This document shows positions 50,363 through 59,702 of a stretch of 64,000 nt of DNA, piece by piece. The first letter of the stretch is position 1, and the number at the start of each line of letters is the position of its first letter. The DNA comes from Phenylobacterium montanum (GTDB lineage Bacteria; Pseudomonadota; Alphaproteobacteria; Caulobacterales; Caulobacteraceae). The position numbers and the translations under genes are program-made. Below the pieces are notes generated by a model. That model was not told the origin of the DNA. It saw only the letters and a list, made by a program, of their open reading frames with translations, and made no database searches. The DNA lies in assembly GCF_018135625.1 (NCBI RefSeq), contig NZ_CP073078.1, positions 372,001 to 436,000 on the forward strand. The letters run 5' to 3'.

Positions 50363-51049
50363 TCAGCCGAGCAGCCGCGCGGCCAGGGGCGGCAACTGGG
50401 CGAAGGCGTCGATCAGGTGGTCGGCGCCCAGATCCGCGGCCGGGATTTCCGTATAGCCGAAGCTGACCACCACGCTGGGCACCCCGGCGGCCGAGGCCGC
50501 GCCGATGTCGGTGGCGCTGTCGCCGATCATCAGGGCCCGCGACGGGACGCCGCCGACGGCGCTAAGGGCGTGCAGCAGGTGGCGGGCGTCGGGCTTGGGC
50601 GCGGGGGCCAGGTCGGGCCCGATCACCGCGCCGAAGCGGCCCGTCAGGCCCAGGGCGTCCAGGAGGGCGATGGAGAGATCGGTCGGCTTGTTGGTGCAGA
50701 CCACCAGCCTGGCGCCGGCGCCGGCCAGGGCGTCCAGGCAGTCCTCGACGCCCTCGAACGCCCGGCTCTCGTCGGCGATGCGCGCGCGGTAGATCTCGAT
50801 GAAGCGGGCCACCAGGCCCGGCACCACGGGCTCGTCGAGCTGCGCCCCGGCGGCGGAGAAGCCCTGTTCGATCAGCGCCCGGGCGCCGCGGCCGACCATC
50901 ACCCGGGCGGTGCGCAGGGGCAGAACCGGCAGGCCCTGCTCGTGAAGCACGCCATTCAGGGCGCCCACGAGGTCCGGCGCCGTGTCGACCAGGGTGCCGT
51001 CGAGGTCGAAGGCGAGGGCCGCGCCAGCCAGCGAGGTGGTCAAAGTCAA
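50363..51049 (-). CDS. gph: Phosphoglycolate phosphatase (HAD family)
   Basis: About 228 residues. Motif I AFDLDGTLVDTAPDL, motif II Thr in VVCTNKPTDLS, motif III Lys in APKPDARHLL and motif IV MIGDSATDIGAA are all intact; the helical cap (about 25-85) and overall size fit Gph. It removes phosphate from 2-phosphoglycolate formed by repair of oxidised DNA ends. The start is uncertain: no in-frame ATG exists near the N-terminus; a TTG at 51049 lies 8 bases after GGAG and is preferred, another TTG is at 51070. Divergent from glmU. Confidence 0.88.
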   Translation of the reverse strand: MTLTTSLAGAALAFDLDGTLVDTAPDLVGALNGVLHEQGLPVLPLRTARVMVGRGARALIEQGFSAAGAQLDEPVVPGLVARFIEIYRARIADESRAFEGVEDCLDALAGAGARLVVCTNKPTDLSIALLDALGLTGRFGAVIGPDLAPAPKPDARHLLHALSAVGGVPSRALMIGDSATDIGAASAAGVPSVVVSFGYTEIPAADLGADHLIDAFAQLPPLAARLLG

Positions 51050-51140
51050 ACCCTGGGCTCCATCATGCAATCGATTGCGGTTTCGGTTAAATCCGGATTC
51101 CGTGCGCCGAACGAGTCCAAGTTACCGAGGATAAGCCCAG

Positions 51141-52499
51141 ATGACCGCCCAAGCCCGCCCCCGCGCCGCCGTGATCCTCGCCGCCGGCCAAGGCACGCGG
51201 ATGAAGTCGCCGCTGCACAAGGTGCTGCACCCGGTCGGCGGGCGGACCATGCTGGACTGGGCGATCGACGCCGCTGAGGGGCTGGGGTGCGAGAAGATCG
51301 TGGTGGTGGTCGGCGCCCAGGCCGAGGCGGTGTGGCGGCACGTGGAAAAGCGGCTGGGCGCGGGCGGCGTGGCGGTGCAGGACCCGCCGCTGGGCACCGG
51401 CCACGCGGTGCTGGCCGCGCGCGAGGCCCTGGCAGGCTTTCCCGGCGATGTGCTGGTCAACTATGCCGATGGTCCCTCGCTCACGGCGGCGGACATCGAG
51501 CCCCTGTTCGGCCTGCGCGCGGCCGGGGCCGAGGTGGCGGTGCTGGGCTTTGAGGCGGCAGACCCCAGCGCCTATGGCCGGCTGATCCTGGGCGAAGGCG
51601 ACCGGCTGATGAAGATCGTCGAGGCCAAGGACGCCAGCGAAGCGGAGCGGGCGGTCAAGGCCTGCAATTCCGGGGTGCTGGCCGCGCCGGCCGGGCGGCT
51701 GTTCGAGCTTTTGGCCCAGGTGCGCAACGACAACGCCAAGGGCGAATACTACCTGACCGACGTGGTGGGCCTGGCCAATGCGGCGGGCCTTTCCGTGCGC
51801 GCCGCCTTTGCACCTGAAGAGGTGTTCCAGGGGGTCAATTCCCAGGCCGAACTGGCCGCTGCCGAGGCGGCCTTCCAGCGCCGACGCCGGGGCGAGCTGA
51901 TGGCCGCCGGGGTGACCATGACCGCGCCGGAGACCGTGTTCCTGGCCTGGGACACCCAGATCGCCGCGGGCGCGATGATCGAGCCCAATGTGGTGTTCGC
52001 CCCGGGCGTGGTGGTCGAGGGCGGCGCGGTGATCCGCGCCTTCAGCCACCTGGAGGGCTGTATCGTGCGCGCCGGCGCCCTGATCGGCCCCTATGCCCGC
52101 CTGCGGCCTGGCGCCGACATCGGCGAGGAGGCGCACATCGGCAACTTCGTCGAGGTGAAGAAGGTCAAGGTGGGGCCAGGGGCCAAGGCCAACCACCTGT
52201 CCTATCTGGGCGACGGCAGCGTGGGGGCTAAGGCCAACATCGGGGCCGGGACCATCTTCTGCAACTATGACGGGTTCGACAAGTTCGAGACCCACATCGG
52301 TGAGAACGCCTTCATCGGCTCCAACTCCTCGCTGGTGGCGCCGGTGCGGATCGGGGCGGGGGCCTATACCGGCTCTGGCTCGGTGCTCACCCGCGACGTG
52401 GCCCCGAACGCCTTGGCCCTGGAGCGGGGGCAGCAGACGGAGAAGGCGGGGTGGGCGGAGCAGTTCCGGGCGCGGAAGCGGGCGGCGAAGGGAAGGTAG
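51141..52499 (+). CDS. glmU: Bifunctional UDP-GlcNAc pyrophosphorylase/glucosamine-1-phosphate acetyltransferase
   Basis: 452 residues, the usual size. The N-terminal uridylyltransferase has [25 protein letters not shown] and NYADGPSLT. The C-terminal left-handed beta helix has hexapeptide repeats ([34 protein letters not shown]), with the acetyltransferase His-Asn region at [14 protein letters not shown]. It makes UDP-N-acetylglucosamine for peptidoglycan and lipopolysaccharide. ACCGAGGATAAGCCC lies before the ATG. Position 473 of the product is beyond the end, so nothing is missing. Confidence 0.97.
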   Translation: MTAQARPRAAVILAAGQGTRMKSPLHKVLHPVGGRTMLDWAIDAAEGLGCEKIVVVVGAQAEAVWRHVEKRLGAGGVAVQDPPLGTGHAVLAAREALAGFPGDVLVNYADGPSLTAADIEPLFGLRAAGAEVAVLGFEAADPSAYGRLILGEGDRLMKIVEAKDASEAERAVKACNSGVLAAPAGRLFELLAQVRNDNAKGEYYLTDVVGLANAAGLSVRAAFAPEEVFQGVNSQAELAAAEAAFQRRRRGELMAAGVTMTAPETVFLAWDTQIAAGAMIEPNVVFAPGVVVEGGAVIRAFSHLEGCIVRAGALIGPYARLRPGADIGEEAHIGNFVEVKKVKVGPGAKANHLSYLGDGSVGAKANIGAGTIFCNYDGFDKFETHIGENAFIGSNSSLVAPVRIGAGAYTGSGSVLTRDVAPNALALERGQQTEKAGWAEQFRARKRAAKGR

Positions 52500-52701
52500 G
52501 GGCAATCGCGCGCTTCGACTAAGGACGCGCTCCGCCGTTTCAGGCCCGTTCGGAAGATCCACATTTTGGCGATCCCGGAGACGCCGCTGCGAACGGCAAC
52601 TTGCAGCACGGGAGCCAACGGGAGAGAACGACCCATTGCAGAATTTCGCGCCCGCCAGTACCCCGCACAAGTGCATGGTGGGCTCGGTCGGAGGATCATC
52701 G

Positions 52702-53088
52702 ATGGATGTTATGGCGGAGCTGAAGCCAATTGGCTTGCTGTACAGCGGGGGCAATCTGCGGGTTGGACAGCGTCAACTTCAGTCCCTTTGGGCCGCAGTC
52801 CCAGAGCCAAAGGCCGACACGCCAAATGCCTACCTCATTGTCGAATATGGCGTGGCATTTTCGCTCAAAGACCACGACCTCGATCAAGCTCAGGAGTGGG
52901 CTGACCGAGCACCTTTATTCGCTGCAAAGCGACATGACATGGGGGAGGTGGAGTTCTTGATCGGGAAGGTAGCCTTCGAGCGCGGAGAGATTGAGAGGGC
53001 TAGAGAGCAATTCCTGATAGCGCACACCAAGTCCGAGGGCCGGGCGTTCGCAGGCAAAGACGAACGATACAAGCGCCTGATCGGCTGA
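52702..53088 (+). CDS. Hypothetical TPR-like protein
   Basis: 128 residues, cytoplasmic. The sequence is helix pairs: NAYLIVEYGVAFSLKDHDLDQAQEWADRAP, then MGEVEFLIGKVAFERGEIERAREQFLIAH, spaced like two to three TPR units, ending ERYKRLIG. CGGAGG at 52689-52694 is well placed for the ATG at 52702; the frame is open far upstream inside glmU, but that part is a shadow. Local GC is lower than in glmU, suggesting acquired DNA. Confidence 0.65.
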   Translation: MDVMAELKPIGLLYSGGNLRVGQRQLQSLWAAVPEPKADTPNAYLIVEYGVAFSLKDHDLDQAQEWADRAPLFAAKRHDMGEVEFLIGKVAFERGEIERAREQFLIAHTKSEGRAFAGKDERYKRLIG

Positions 53089-53280
53089 CCCGAGTTCAGG
53101 GTCCGGTTTCCACCCATCTTACTCGTTCGGAGAGTCCGCTATCTGGCCATCCGGCTCGCACCGGTGCGAACAGCAGCTTGTGGCGCCTGAGCGAACGGAA
53201 CAGACCGACCCGTATGAGACATTGCCTGGATTGATTACACGCGTATGTATGCCCGCTCAGGTTCAGAGGGCCAGCCACCC

Positions 53281-53844
53281 ATGCACTCAAAAGTGCCGAG
53301 AGTTATAGCGGCATCCGTCGCCCTGGCATGCTGGTTTTGTGTTCAATTCCTTCCACGAGAGGCCCAAGCCATGGAGCCCAGTATTTACGATGGCCTTCGG
53401 GCGCAGGCTCTCAATGTTCGCCCGGCCGATCTAGGCGTCAAGCCAAGTGGTGGAAAGGCTGCGGTTTACGGCGTGGTGATGGACATGGGAGTCCCGCAAG
53501 GCACAGCGACTCTAGTCGGCTTTGTCTCAGGCGATGCCAGTCTATACCTAAGCACTGGCGGTGCGATGATTGGCGGCGGCGGTCATGCCACGGTGCGCAC
53601 ATCTGCCCAGGATTGGGTCCAAGTTGTACAAGCTCACCTAGCTGCGTTTTCGCCCACTACATCCTTTCCTACGCCTACGGATGAATATGTTCGGTTCTAC
53701 GTGCTGACCAGCGATGGCGTGCTGACGGCGACTGTGAAGATCGACGCTGTCGATTCCGGTGGCCTTGAACTCTCTCCAGTCTGGTATGCGGGGCAGAGGT
53801 TGCTGACGGACCTTCGACAATCTCAGGGCAGGCCCGTCGATTAG
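53281..53844 (+). CDS. Hypothetical secreted protein
   Basis: 187 residues with a signal peptide (HSKVPRVIAASVALACWFCV, cleavage near REAQA). The mature part begins MEPSIYDGLRAQALNVRPAD and contains VVMDMGVPQGTATLVGFVSG and TGGAMIGGGGHATV. Those glycine- and small-residue-rich strands suggest a beta fold. I do not recognise a family. Starts at 53245 or 53371 are also open; 53281 gives the best signal peptide. Codon use is less GC-biased than in flanking genes. Confidence 0.6.
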   Translation: MHSKVPRVIAASVALACWFCVQFLPREAQAMEPSIYDGLRAQALNVRPADLGVKPSGGKAAVYGVVMDMGVPQGTATLVGFVSGDASLYLSTGGAMIGGGGHATVRTSAQDWVQVVQAHLAAFSPTTSFPTPTDEYVRFYVLTSDGVLTATVKIDAVDSGGLELSPVWYAGQRLLTDLRQSQGRPVD

Positions 53845-53886
53845 AGGGAGCGCTTCTGTCATAAGCCAAAGAGACACGAGTCTCGG

Positions 53887-53980
53887 GGAATTAGGGGACA
53901 GGAGCAATAATCCCTCTCTAGCAAGCGCGGCCAAATAATCTAAGCGCGCGGCGCGGGACACATGCTCCTGTCCCTGAATT
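53887..53980. repeat. Miniature inverted-repeat element
   Basis: Imperfect 18-20-base arms: GGGGACAGGAGCA near 53894-53906 pairs with TGCTCCTGTCCC at 53963-53974, and outer AATT blocks also pair. The ~55-base centre has no coding potential. It could be a small non-autonomous mobile element or REP variant; no target duplication was found by eye. Confidence 0.4.
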
Positions 53981-54080
53981 CGGAGCGGACGGCGGGGAGG
54001 TCTGCTAGGACCACGGTTGCGACATTGCCGCTTCGCGAGATTTAGGGGTATCGATAGTTGATAACATCTTGGGAGGGGAG

Positions 54081-54632
54081 ATGTCTGTTCGAGTTGCTTT
54101 TGCTGTAGGGGTTGCGTTTGTTTTAGCGTCTGCTGCTGCCGCTGCGGATGAGGGCGTCATACCAAAGCTCAAAGCCGGAATGTGGACGGAGGTCCAAAGC
54201 GTCCATTTTTCGCAGCCCGGGACGGAGAGTTTGAATAAGTCGCTGTCCGCATTGACGAGTTTGTCGAACTCAAATCGCTTTTGCGTCGATGACGCCGTGC
54301 AAGACAAGATCGGCATTGTGGGCGCCCCCGCTCCCTCGATGGGCTGCACCCGGCGGAACGTGACCAAATCGAAAGATGGCGTTGTGATTGAATTTGCCTG
54401 CCACGGTCAGCAAGGCGCGGGCATCCCGCTGAAGATCGAGGCTCATGGAGATTTCTCGACGACGGTGAAATCCGAGCTCACCGTCGGACGCGGCGCATCA
54501 GGAGGCAGTGTGGAGAAGCGGCAATTCCGGTACCTAGGGGCGTGCACGGGGGGATTGAAGCCGGGGGAAATACTCATTTCCGGCATGCCGAAAACGCGAA
54601 TGGACCTTACCTATCCGCCCCCCGTCAAATAG
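54081..54632 (+). CDS. DUF3617 family periplasmic protein
   Basis: 183 residues with a signal peptide (SVRVAFAVGVAFVLASAAAA). The mature protein has LKAGMWTEVQS at the start, then RFCVDDAVQDK, a CTRRNVTKSKDGVVIEFACHG core with conserved cysteines, and YLGACTGG before the end. This layout is DUF3617, exported proteins of unknown role in proteobacteria. GGGAGGGG at 54071-54078 is an excellent ribosome binding site for the ATG at 54081. Confidence 0.8.
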   Translation: MSVRVAFAVGVAFVLASAAAAADEGVIPKLKAGMWTEVQSVHFSQPGTESLNKSLSALTSLSNSNRFCVDDAVQDKIGIVGAPAPSMGCTRRNVTKSKDGVVIEFACHGQQGAGIPLKIEAHGDFSTTVKSELTVGRGASGGSVEKRQFRYLGACTGGLKPGEILISGMPKTRMDLTYPPPVK

Positions 54633-54670
54633 ACAGTGATCCCCTGCGTGGACCAGCCTGCCGCGCTCGC

Positions 54671-55594
54671 TTACGTCGCAAGGTACTCGGGGCTGATGCC
54701 GATCTGGTAGGTCTCCTGGATCCAGTCCGGGGTTTTGGGATCGAGCTTTAGCGCCTGTCCGCGGTCGGCCTTCGAGGCGGCCGCCGATCCGCGCATCGCC
54801 TCGAGGAGACCACGGCCGAACAGGGCCGGCGCGCAGTCGGGCGACTTGGCGACGATGGCGTCGAAGTCGCGCGCCGCAGCCTTGGTATCCCCCAGCTTGA
54901 GCGCCAGGAAGCCACGGTCGAGGCGGACGGAGGCGTCATCCGGCGTGAGGCCCACCGCCTTGTCGCAGACTTGGCGGCCGTCGGGCCGCCAGCTGCCCTC
55001 GGCGATGGTGCGGCAGCGCCAGGCCAAGAGCACGGCGTCCTGCGGCTGCGTCTTCATCTCGGCGTCGATATCGGCCGGCGGCTGCTGGAACTTGCGGACG
55101 GCGGCCCGCCAGCCCGTCGTCGCGCGCCAGGCCGCAGGCGAGGCATGGCCGCAAGCCAGCGCCGCCTCGCGGTCGCTGCCGCCGATCGGCCTCCCTGCTG
55201 CGCCGGTCAGGTCCTCGCGGCCGGAGAACTTGCCGGCCTGGTCGTATAGAGCGATGACCTCCTGCGCGATGGAGCGGTCGGCGCAGTACACCAGCTCCCT
55301 CTTGACGCCGATCGCATAGCGCTGCTCCACGGATGTTGGCGTCTTGCCAACGATCAGCGCCGTCACCTGGTAGGTAGCCTGGCCGGGCTTGAGGTCGCCC
55401 ACGACGTAGCGCGTGTCGATGTTCGAGGCGCCCGCAAAGGTCAGCCGGCCCTCCGGCAGCGTGGGCGGCGCGGCCTGGGCCTGGGCCGGGACCGACGCCC
55501 GGCTGCTCCAATAAAACCATCCGCCGACGCCCAAGGTGATGGCTGCTGCGACCGCAAAGATCGCCGGACCCGAATTCGACCGCTTCTTGGCCAT
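54671..55594 (-). CDS. Membrane-anchored TPR-containing protein
   Basis: 307 residues. A basic N-terminus (MAKKRSNSG) is followed by one TM helix (AIFAVAAAITLGVGGWFYW), with the rest outside. The C-terminal ~110 residues hold TPR-like helices (ASVRLDRGFLALKLGDTKAAARDFDAIV, CAPALFGRGLLEAMRGSAAASK). Cysteines in VYCADRS and ALACGHA may pair. AGGGGC precedes the ATG at 55594; a longer open frame to 55747 lacks one. It is divergent from 55835 and convergent with the DUF3617 gene. Role unknown; such proteins often scaffold envelope complexes. Confidence 0.75.
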   Translation of the reverse strand: MAKKRSNSGPAIFAVAAAITLGVGGWFYWSSRASVPAQAQAAPPTLPEGRLTFAGASNIDTRYVVGDLKPGQATYQVTALIVGKTPTSVEQRYAIGVKRELVYCADRSIAQEVIALYDQAGKFSGREDLTGAAGRPIGGSDREAALACGHASPAAWRATTGWRAAVRKFQQPPADIDAEMKTQPQDAVLLAWRCRTIAEGSWRPDGRQVCDKAVGLTPDDASVRLDRGFLALKLGDTKAAARDFDAIVAKSPDCAPALFGRGLLEAMRGSAAASKADRGQALKLDPKTPDWIQETYQIGISPEYLAT

Positions 55595-55834
55595 CAAATG
55601 CCCCTGCCGCTGCGGCACGCCCGCCGATGCCGCGAACACGCCCGACTCCCTACCGTTCAGGTAGCATGAGCCTACAAGCTTGGCCATAGGACGAAGTACG
55701 GATTCGAGGCCGGTAGGGCGCGCCAGCGAGCTGGAGCGAAGGCTCACCCCCGTCAGGCGGCCGATCTCTTCCTCCGCGAGGGGGGGAGGGGTTCGCTTGA
55801 CGAATCTCCAGAATTATGTTCCTATTTGTCACAT

Positions 55835-56497
55835 ATGCATCAGCCCGAACCCTACGACTTCGACGACGCCCGCGCGGCGGACCCTGTGTCCGTGGCGGCG
55901 ATGGCGCGTGGGGTGGCGGAGCGGCAGGTCGCGTTTCTGGACCGGCTGGCCGAGGCGGGGACGCGGATGGCCGAGGCCCTGGCGCAGAGGACCGTCGAGG
56001 AGGCGGCTGGCGGCGGGGATGTCGAGGGGCTAGACCGGGCGTTCCAGAAGGTCACCCGGGCGGTGCGGCTGACGCTGGCCTTGCAGACCAAAGTGATCAA
56101 GGACCTGGCGGCGCTGGAGGCTGGGCAGGTTCGCGTCGCTGCGGCGGTTACGCCGGAAGACCCGCTGGATCAGCGCCGGCGGCGGATTGCGCGGATCGTG
56201 AACCGGGTAGTGGCCGATGACGAGGCCACGGCCTGGAAGGCCGAGCGGCTCTTTGGGCGGGTCTGGGAGCGGCTGAGCGACGAGGACATCTATGGCGATG
56301 TGCTCTCCCAGCCGATCGGCGTGGTGATCGAGATGATCTGCCGGGATCTGGAGATTCCGGTGAACTGGGTGCATCTGGCCCGCGAGGCCTGGGCCGTCGA
56401 GGAGATGGCGAGCGGCGATGAAACCTCGCCGTTCGTGGCGCCGGACGGGGCCTATGTGCGGCTGTTCAGGTCGCCGCCTATAGCTGGGGCGCCGTGA
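55835..56497 (+). CDS. Hypothetical protein
   Basis: 220 residues, no signal peptide or membrane helix. The first half is helical and acidic/basic (VAAMARGVAERQVAFLDRLAEAG, DRAFQKVTRAVRLTLALQTKVI), probably a coiled coil. After RRRRIARIVNRVVADD a second region runs EAERLFGRVWERLSDEDIY-like and ends WVHLAREAWAVEEM. I do not recognise a family. The ATG at 55835 is chosen; a TTG 9 bases earlier is possible. It is preceded by a short AT-rich stretch and followed by a repeat. Confidence 0.65.
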   Translation: MHQPEPYDFDDARAADPVSVAAMARGVAERQVAFLDRLAEAGTRMAEALAQRTVEEAAGGGDVEGLDRAFQKVTRAVRLTLALQTKVIKDLAALEAGQVRVAAAVTPEDPLDQRRRRIARIVNRVVADDEATAWKAERLFGRVWERLSDEDIYGDVLSQPIGVVIEMICRDLEIPVNWVHLAREAWAVEEMASGDETSPFVAPDGAYVRLFRSPPIAGAP

Positions 56498-56523
56498 TTT
56501 CCCTTCTCCCTTCCCCAAAACTT

Positions 56524-56670
56524 CGTCATCCCGGCCGGAGCGCTCGATAGAGCGCGTAGAGCCGGGACCCAGCCGCACCGACCTCGACGCTGCGATCATT
56601 GCGCGTCGAGACCGGAACTGCTGGGTCCCGGCTCTCCAGCCCGCTGCGCGGGCTTCCGGCCGGGATGACG
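56524..56670. repeat. 147-base inverted repeat (REP-like) between genes
   Basis: Outer arms CGTCATCCCGGCCGG (56524-56538) and CCGGCCGGGATGACG (56656-56670) are perfectly complementary, and inner blocks AGCCGGGACCCAG and CTGGGTCCCGGCT also pair. GTCATCCCGGC ends are common intergenic palindromes in alphaproteobacteria. It lies between convergent genes 55835-56497 and 56710-57945, so it may also act as a bidirectional transcription barrier. Confidence 0.75.
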
Positions 56671-56709
56671 GGGTGGGGTGGGATCTGTGAGGGTTGCCCC
56701 TGAACCCCC

Positions 56710-57945
56710 TTACATCCGCTCGATGATCACCGCAGGCGCCATGCCGCCGGCGGCGCAGAGGGTGGCCAGGCCCACGGCCTGGTCGCGGCGCTCGAGTTCG
56801 TCCAGCAGGGCGCCGACGATGATCGCGCCGGTGGCTCCGATGGGGTGGCCGAGGGCGATGGCGCCGCCGTTGACGTTGACGATGGCCGGGTCGATGTCGA
56901 GGTCGCGCATGAACTTGATCGGCACCACGGCGAAGGCCTCGTTGATTTCGAAGAGGTCGATGTCCTTCAGCGTCATGCCGGCCTTTTTCAGCGCCTTCTT
57001 GGCCGCCGGGCCGGGGGCGTTCAGCATCAGCTCGGGGCTGTCGCCGATGGCGGCAACGGCGCGGATGCGGGCGCGGGGCTTCAGCCCATGGGCCTTGGCG
57101 TATTCCGGCGAGGCCAGAACCAGGGCGCCGGCGCCGTCCACCACGCCCGAGGAGTTGCCGGCGTGGTGCACGTGATTGACCTTGAGGTCCGGATAGGTGG
57201 CCTCGACCAGCCTCTTGAACGACAGGCCTTCCTCGTTCAGCGGAACCGAATACAGGGCCTCGAAGGCCGGCTTCAGCTGGGCCAGGCCCTCCAGCGTGGT
57301 CTGGGGCCGGGGATATTCCTCGCGGTCCAGGGCCAGCGAGCCGTCGTCCTTGTAGACCGGGACCAGGCTCTTTTCGAAGCGGCCCTCGGCGATGGCGGCG
57401 GCGGCGCGCTGCTGGCTCTCATAGGCCAGCCGGTCCACGTCCTCGCGGGTGATGCCTTCCAGGGTGGCGATGACGTCGCCGCAGACGCCCTGGTGCGGCT
57501 GGGGGTGGATTTCGCGCAGGTGCAGGTTGTCGCCGTCCAAGAGGCCGGTGGTGGCGCGGGGCAGGGTGGAGGCGTAGCTCATGCTCTCGACGCCGCCGGC
57601 GATGACCAGGTCCTGCTGGCCGGACATGATGCCCATGGCCGCCAGGTTGACCGCGGTCATGCCCGAGCCGCAGAAGCGGTCGAGGGAGAAGCCGCCGGCC
57701 TTGATGTCGTAGCCGGCGTCCAGGGCCGCCATGCGGGCGATGCAGGCGCCCTGCTTGCCGCTCTGGCTGCCGCAGCCGGCGATGACGTCGTCGATCTCGG
57801 CGGTGTTCAGGTTGTTGCGCTGGGCCAGGGCCTTGAGCACGGTCGACAGGATCCGCTGGGGGTGGACGTCCGAGAGGGCGCCCTTGCCCACCTTGCCGAC
57901 GCCGCGCGGCGTGCGGGCCGCATCGATGATCCAGGCTTCCGTCAT
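56710..57945 (-). CDS. Acetyl-CoA C-acyltransferase (thiolase)
   Basis: 411 residues. Active-site Cys92 in DRFCGSGMTAVN, His in GHPIGATGA and a C-terminal Cys in LCAAGGMAPAVIIE, as in thiolases; VIAGGVESMS is also present. The pattern fits the degradative thiolase branch rather than the 2-component sterol carrier type. It cleaves 3-ketoacyl-CoA with CoA. AGGAAAC before the ATG at 57945 sets the start. Neighbouring SDR and enoyl-CoA hydratase-like genes suggest a fatty or aromatic acid beta-oxidation group. Confidence 0.95.
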   Translation of the reverse strand: MTEAWIIDAARTPRGVGKVGKGALSDVHPQRILSTVLKALAQRNNLNTAEIDDVIAGCGSQSGKQGACIARMAALDAGYDIKAGGFSLDRFCGSGMTAVNLAAMGIMSGQQDLVIAGGVESMSYASTLPRATTGLLDGDNLHLREIHPQPHQGVCGDVIATLEGITREDVDRLAYESQQRAAAAIAEGRFEKSLVPVYKDDGSLALDREEYPRPQTTLEGLAQLKPAFEALYSVPLNEEGLSFKRLVEATYPDLKVNHVHHAGNSSGVVDGAGALVLASPEYAKAHGLKPRARIRAVAAIGDSPELMLNAPGPAAKKALKKAGMTLKDIDLFEINEAFAVVPIKFMRDLDIDPAIVNVNGGAIALGHPIGATGAIIVGALLDELERRDQAVGLATLCAAGGMAPAVIIERM

Positions 57946-58155
57946 GGTCGTGTTTCCTCTGCTGGCGCCGCCGGCGTTCCCGGGCCGGGCGGCTCGCGAT
58001 GGGGGAGACTTCGCGTTCGCCGGCATATGCCACGGCCTGCCCTAGGGTCCGTCAAGCGGCGCCTTTTTCGGACCGTTGACGGAGGGGCGGGGGCTTCGCC
58101 GGGCGAGAGCCTGCGCCTAGGCTGCTGGGCAGGAAACATCAGGGATGACGGCGGC

Positions 58156-58905
58156 ATGAGCGTTCAGGAACGGTTCGACCTTTCGGGCAAGACGGCCCTG
58201 GTGACCGGCGGCAGCCGGGGGCTGGGCCTGCAGATGGTGCTGGCCTTCGCCGAGGCCGGCGCCGACGTGGTGATCGCCAGCCGCAAGCTGGAGGCCTGCG
58301 AGGAAGCGGCGGCCGCGGTCAGGGCGCTGGGCCGCAAGGCCCTGCCGGTCGCCTGCCACGTCGGCCACTGGGGCGATGTGGAGCGGCTGGTCGAGACGGC
58401 CTATGCCGAGATGGGGCGGATCGACATCCTGGTGAACAACGCCGGCATGTCGCCCTTGGCGCCGTCCTCGGCCGAGACCAGCGAGGCCTTGTTCGACAAG
58501 GTGCTGGAGGTCAATTTCAAGGGGCCGTTCCGCCTGGCGGCCCTGGTCGGCGAGCGCATGGTGCAGGGCGGCGGCGGGGCGATCATCAACATCTCCTCCT
58601 CCGGCGCGATCCGGCCACAGCCGCGGTTCCTGCCCTATGCCGGGGCCAAGGCGGCGTTGAACGTGATGACCGAGGGCTTCGCCAAGGAGTTCGGGCCGAG
58701 CGTGCGGGTCAACTGCATCATGGCCGGGCCGTTCCTGACCGACATCTCCAAGGCCTGGGACGAGGCCTCGCGCGAGACCGCGCCCAATGCGCTGGGCCGG
58801 CCGGGGCGGCCGGAGGAGATCGTCACGGCGGCCCTCTACCTGGCCAGCCCGCAGTCGAGCTTCACCACCGGCTCGGTGATCCGGGTCGACGGCGGCATGG
58901 CCTGA
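58156..58905 (+). CDS. SDR family oxidoreductase
   Basis: 249 residues. TGGSRGLG cofactor motif, NNAG, serine in SSSGAI and catalytic YAGAKAA (YxxxK), then SSFTTGSVIRVDGGMA at the end. Classical SDR of the 3-ketoacyl reductase or 3-hydroxyacyl dehydrogenase-like branch. Divergent from the thiolase gene with ~210 bases between, which may hold a shared control region. It converges with the enoyl-CoA hydratase-like gene, 2 bases apart. Confidence 0.92.
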   Translation: MSVQERFDLSGKTALVTGGSRGLGLQMVLAFAEAGADVVIASRKLEACEEAAAAVRALGRKALPVACHVGHWGDVERLVETAYAEMGRIDILVNNAGMSPLAPSSAETSEALFDKVLEVNFKGPFRLAALVGERMVQGGGGAIINISSSGAIRPQPRFLPYAGAKAALNVMTEGFAKEFGPSVRVNCIMAGPFLTDISKAWDEASRETAPNALGRPGRPEEIVTAALYLASPQSSFTTGSVIRVDGGMA

Positions 58906-58907
58906 GC

Positions 58908-59702
58908 TCAGGGGAAGCGCGGCGGGCGCTTTTCCCGGTGCGAGGCCAGGCCCTCGCGCGCCTCGGGACCGGTGAAGCCGAGCATCTCCAGGGCCAGGGA
59001 GGCGTCGAAGGTCGGGCCGGCGCTGCGCAGCCAGTTGTTCAGGGCGTACTTGGTCCAACGGATCGCGCTCTGGGCCCCGGCGGCGAGCCTGGCCGCGATC
59101 TCCTCGGCCTTGGCGTCGAGCTGGTCGTCGGGGGCCAGGAGCGAGATCAGCCCGATCCGTTCGGCCTCGGCCCCGGTCAGGGGCTCGCAGAGCAGGAGGT
59201 AGTACTTGGCCTTGGCCATGCCGCACAGCAGGGGCCAGACAATGGCCGCGTGGTCGCCGGCGGCGACGCCCAGGCGGGTGTGGCCGTCGATGATCTTGGC
59301 CTCGGGCGTGGCGATGGAGATGTCGGCCAAAAGGCCGCAGACCAGGCCCGCCCCGACCGCCGGCCCGCGCATGGCGCTGACCACCGGCTTGGAACAGTTG
59401 ATCAGGTTGTAGACGATCTCGCGCGCCTCCTTCAGCACGCGGGCGCGGGCGTCGAAGTCCTGGGTGATCTGCTCGATCATGGCGAAGTCGCCGCCGGCCG
59501 AAAACGCCTTGCCGGTCCCGGTCAGGATCACCGCCCGGACGGCGTCGTCGCGGTCGACGTCGCGCCAGATCTCGGCCAGTTCGGCGTGCATGACCGCGTC
59601 GGCGGCGTTCAGCCGTTCCGGGTTGTTCATGCTGACGCGCAGCACGCCGGGCGAGGGGCGGTCGAAGGCGAGGCGCTGGTAGCGGGCGTAGAGGTCGCTC
59701 AT
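58908..59702 (-). CDS. Enoyl-CoA hydratase/isomerase family protein
   Basis: 264 residues of the crotonase fold. Oxyanion-hole loops are visible ([11 protein letters not shown] and [11 protein letters not shown]). The two catalytic glutamates of classical enoyl-CoA hydratase (CE and PE motifs) are replaced: the matching loops read GLVCGLL and [15 protein letters not shown]. The reaction may therefore be isomerisation, hydrolysis or a lyase type rather than simple hydration. It overlaps the end of the oxidoreductase gene by 4 bases (ATGA), so the two are coupled. Confidence 0.9.
   Translation of the reverse strand: MSDLYARYQRLAFDRPSPGVLRVSMNNPERLNAADAVMHAELAEIWRDVDRDDAVRAVILTGTGKAFSAGGDFAMIEQITQDFDARARVLKEAREIVYNLINCSKPVVSAMRGPAVGAGLVCGLLADISIATPEAKIIDGHTRLGVAAGDHAAIVWPLLCGMAKAKYYLLLCEPLTGAEAERIGLISLLAPDDQLDAKAEEIAARLAAGAQSAIRWTKYALNNWLRSAGPTFDASLALEMLGFTGPEAREGLASHREKRPPRFP

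Noticed and set aside
53887-53980. Inverted repeat considered as an insertion-sequence end
   Set aside because: No transposase gene or target duplication accompanies it; kept only as a miniature repeat.
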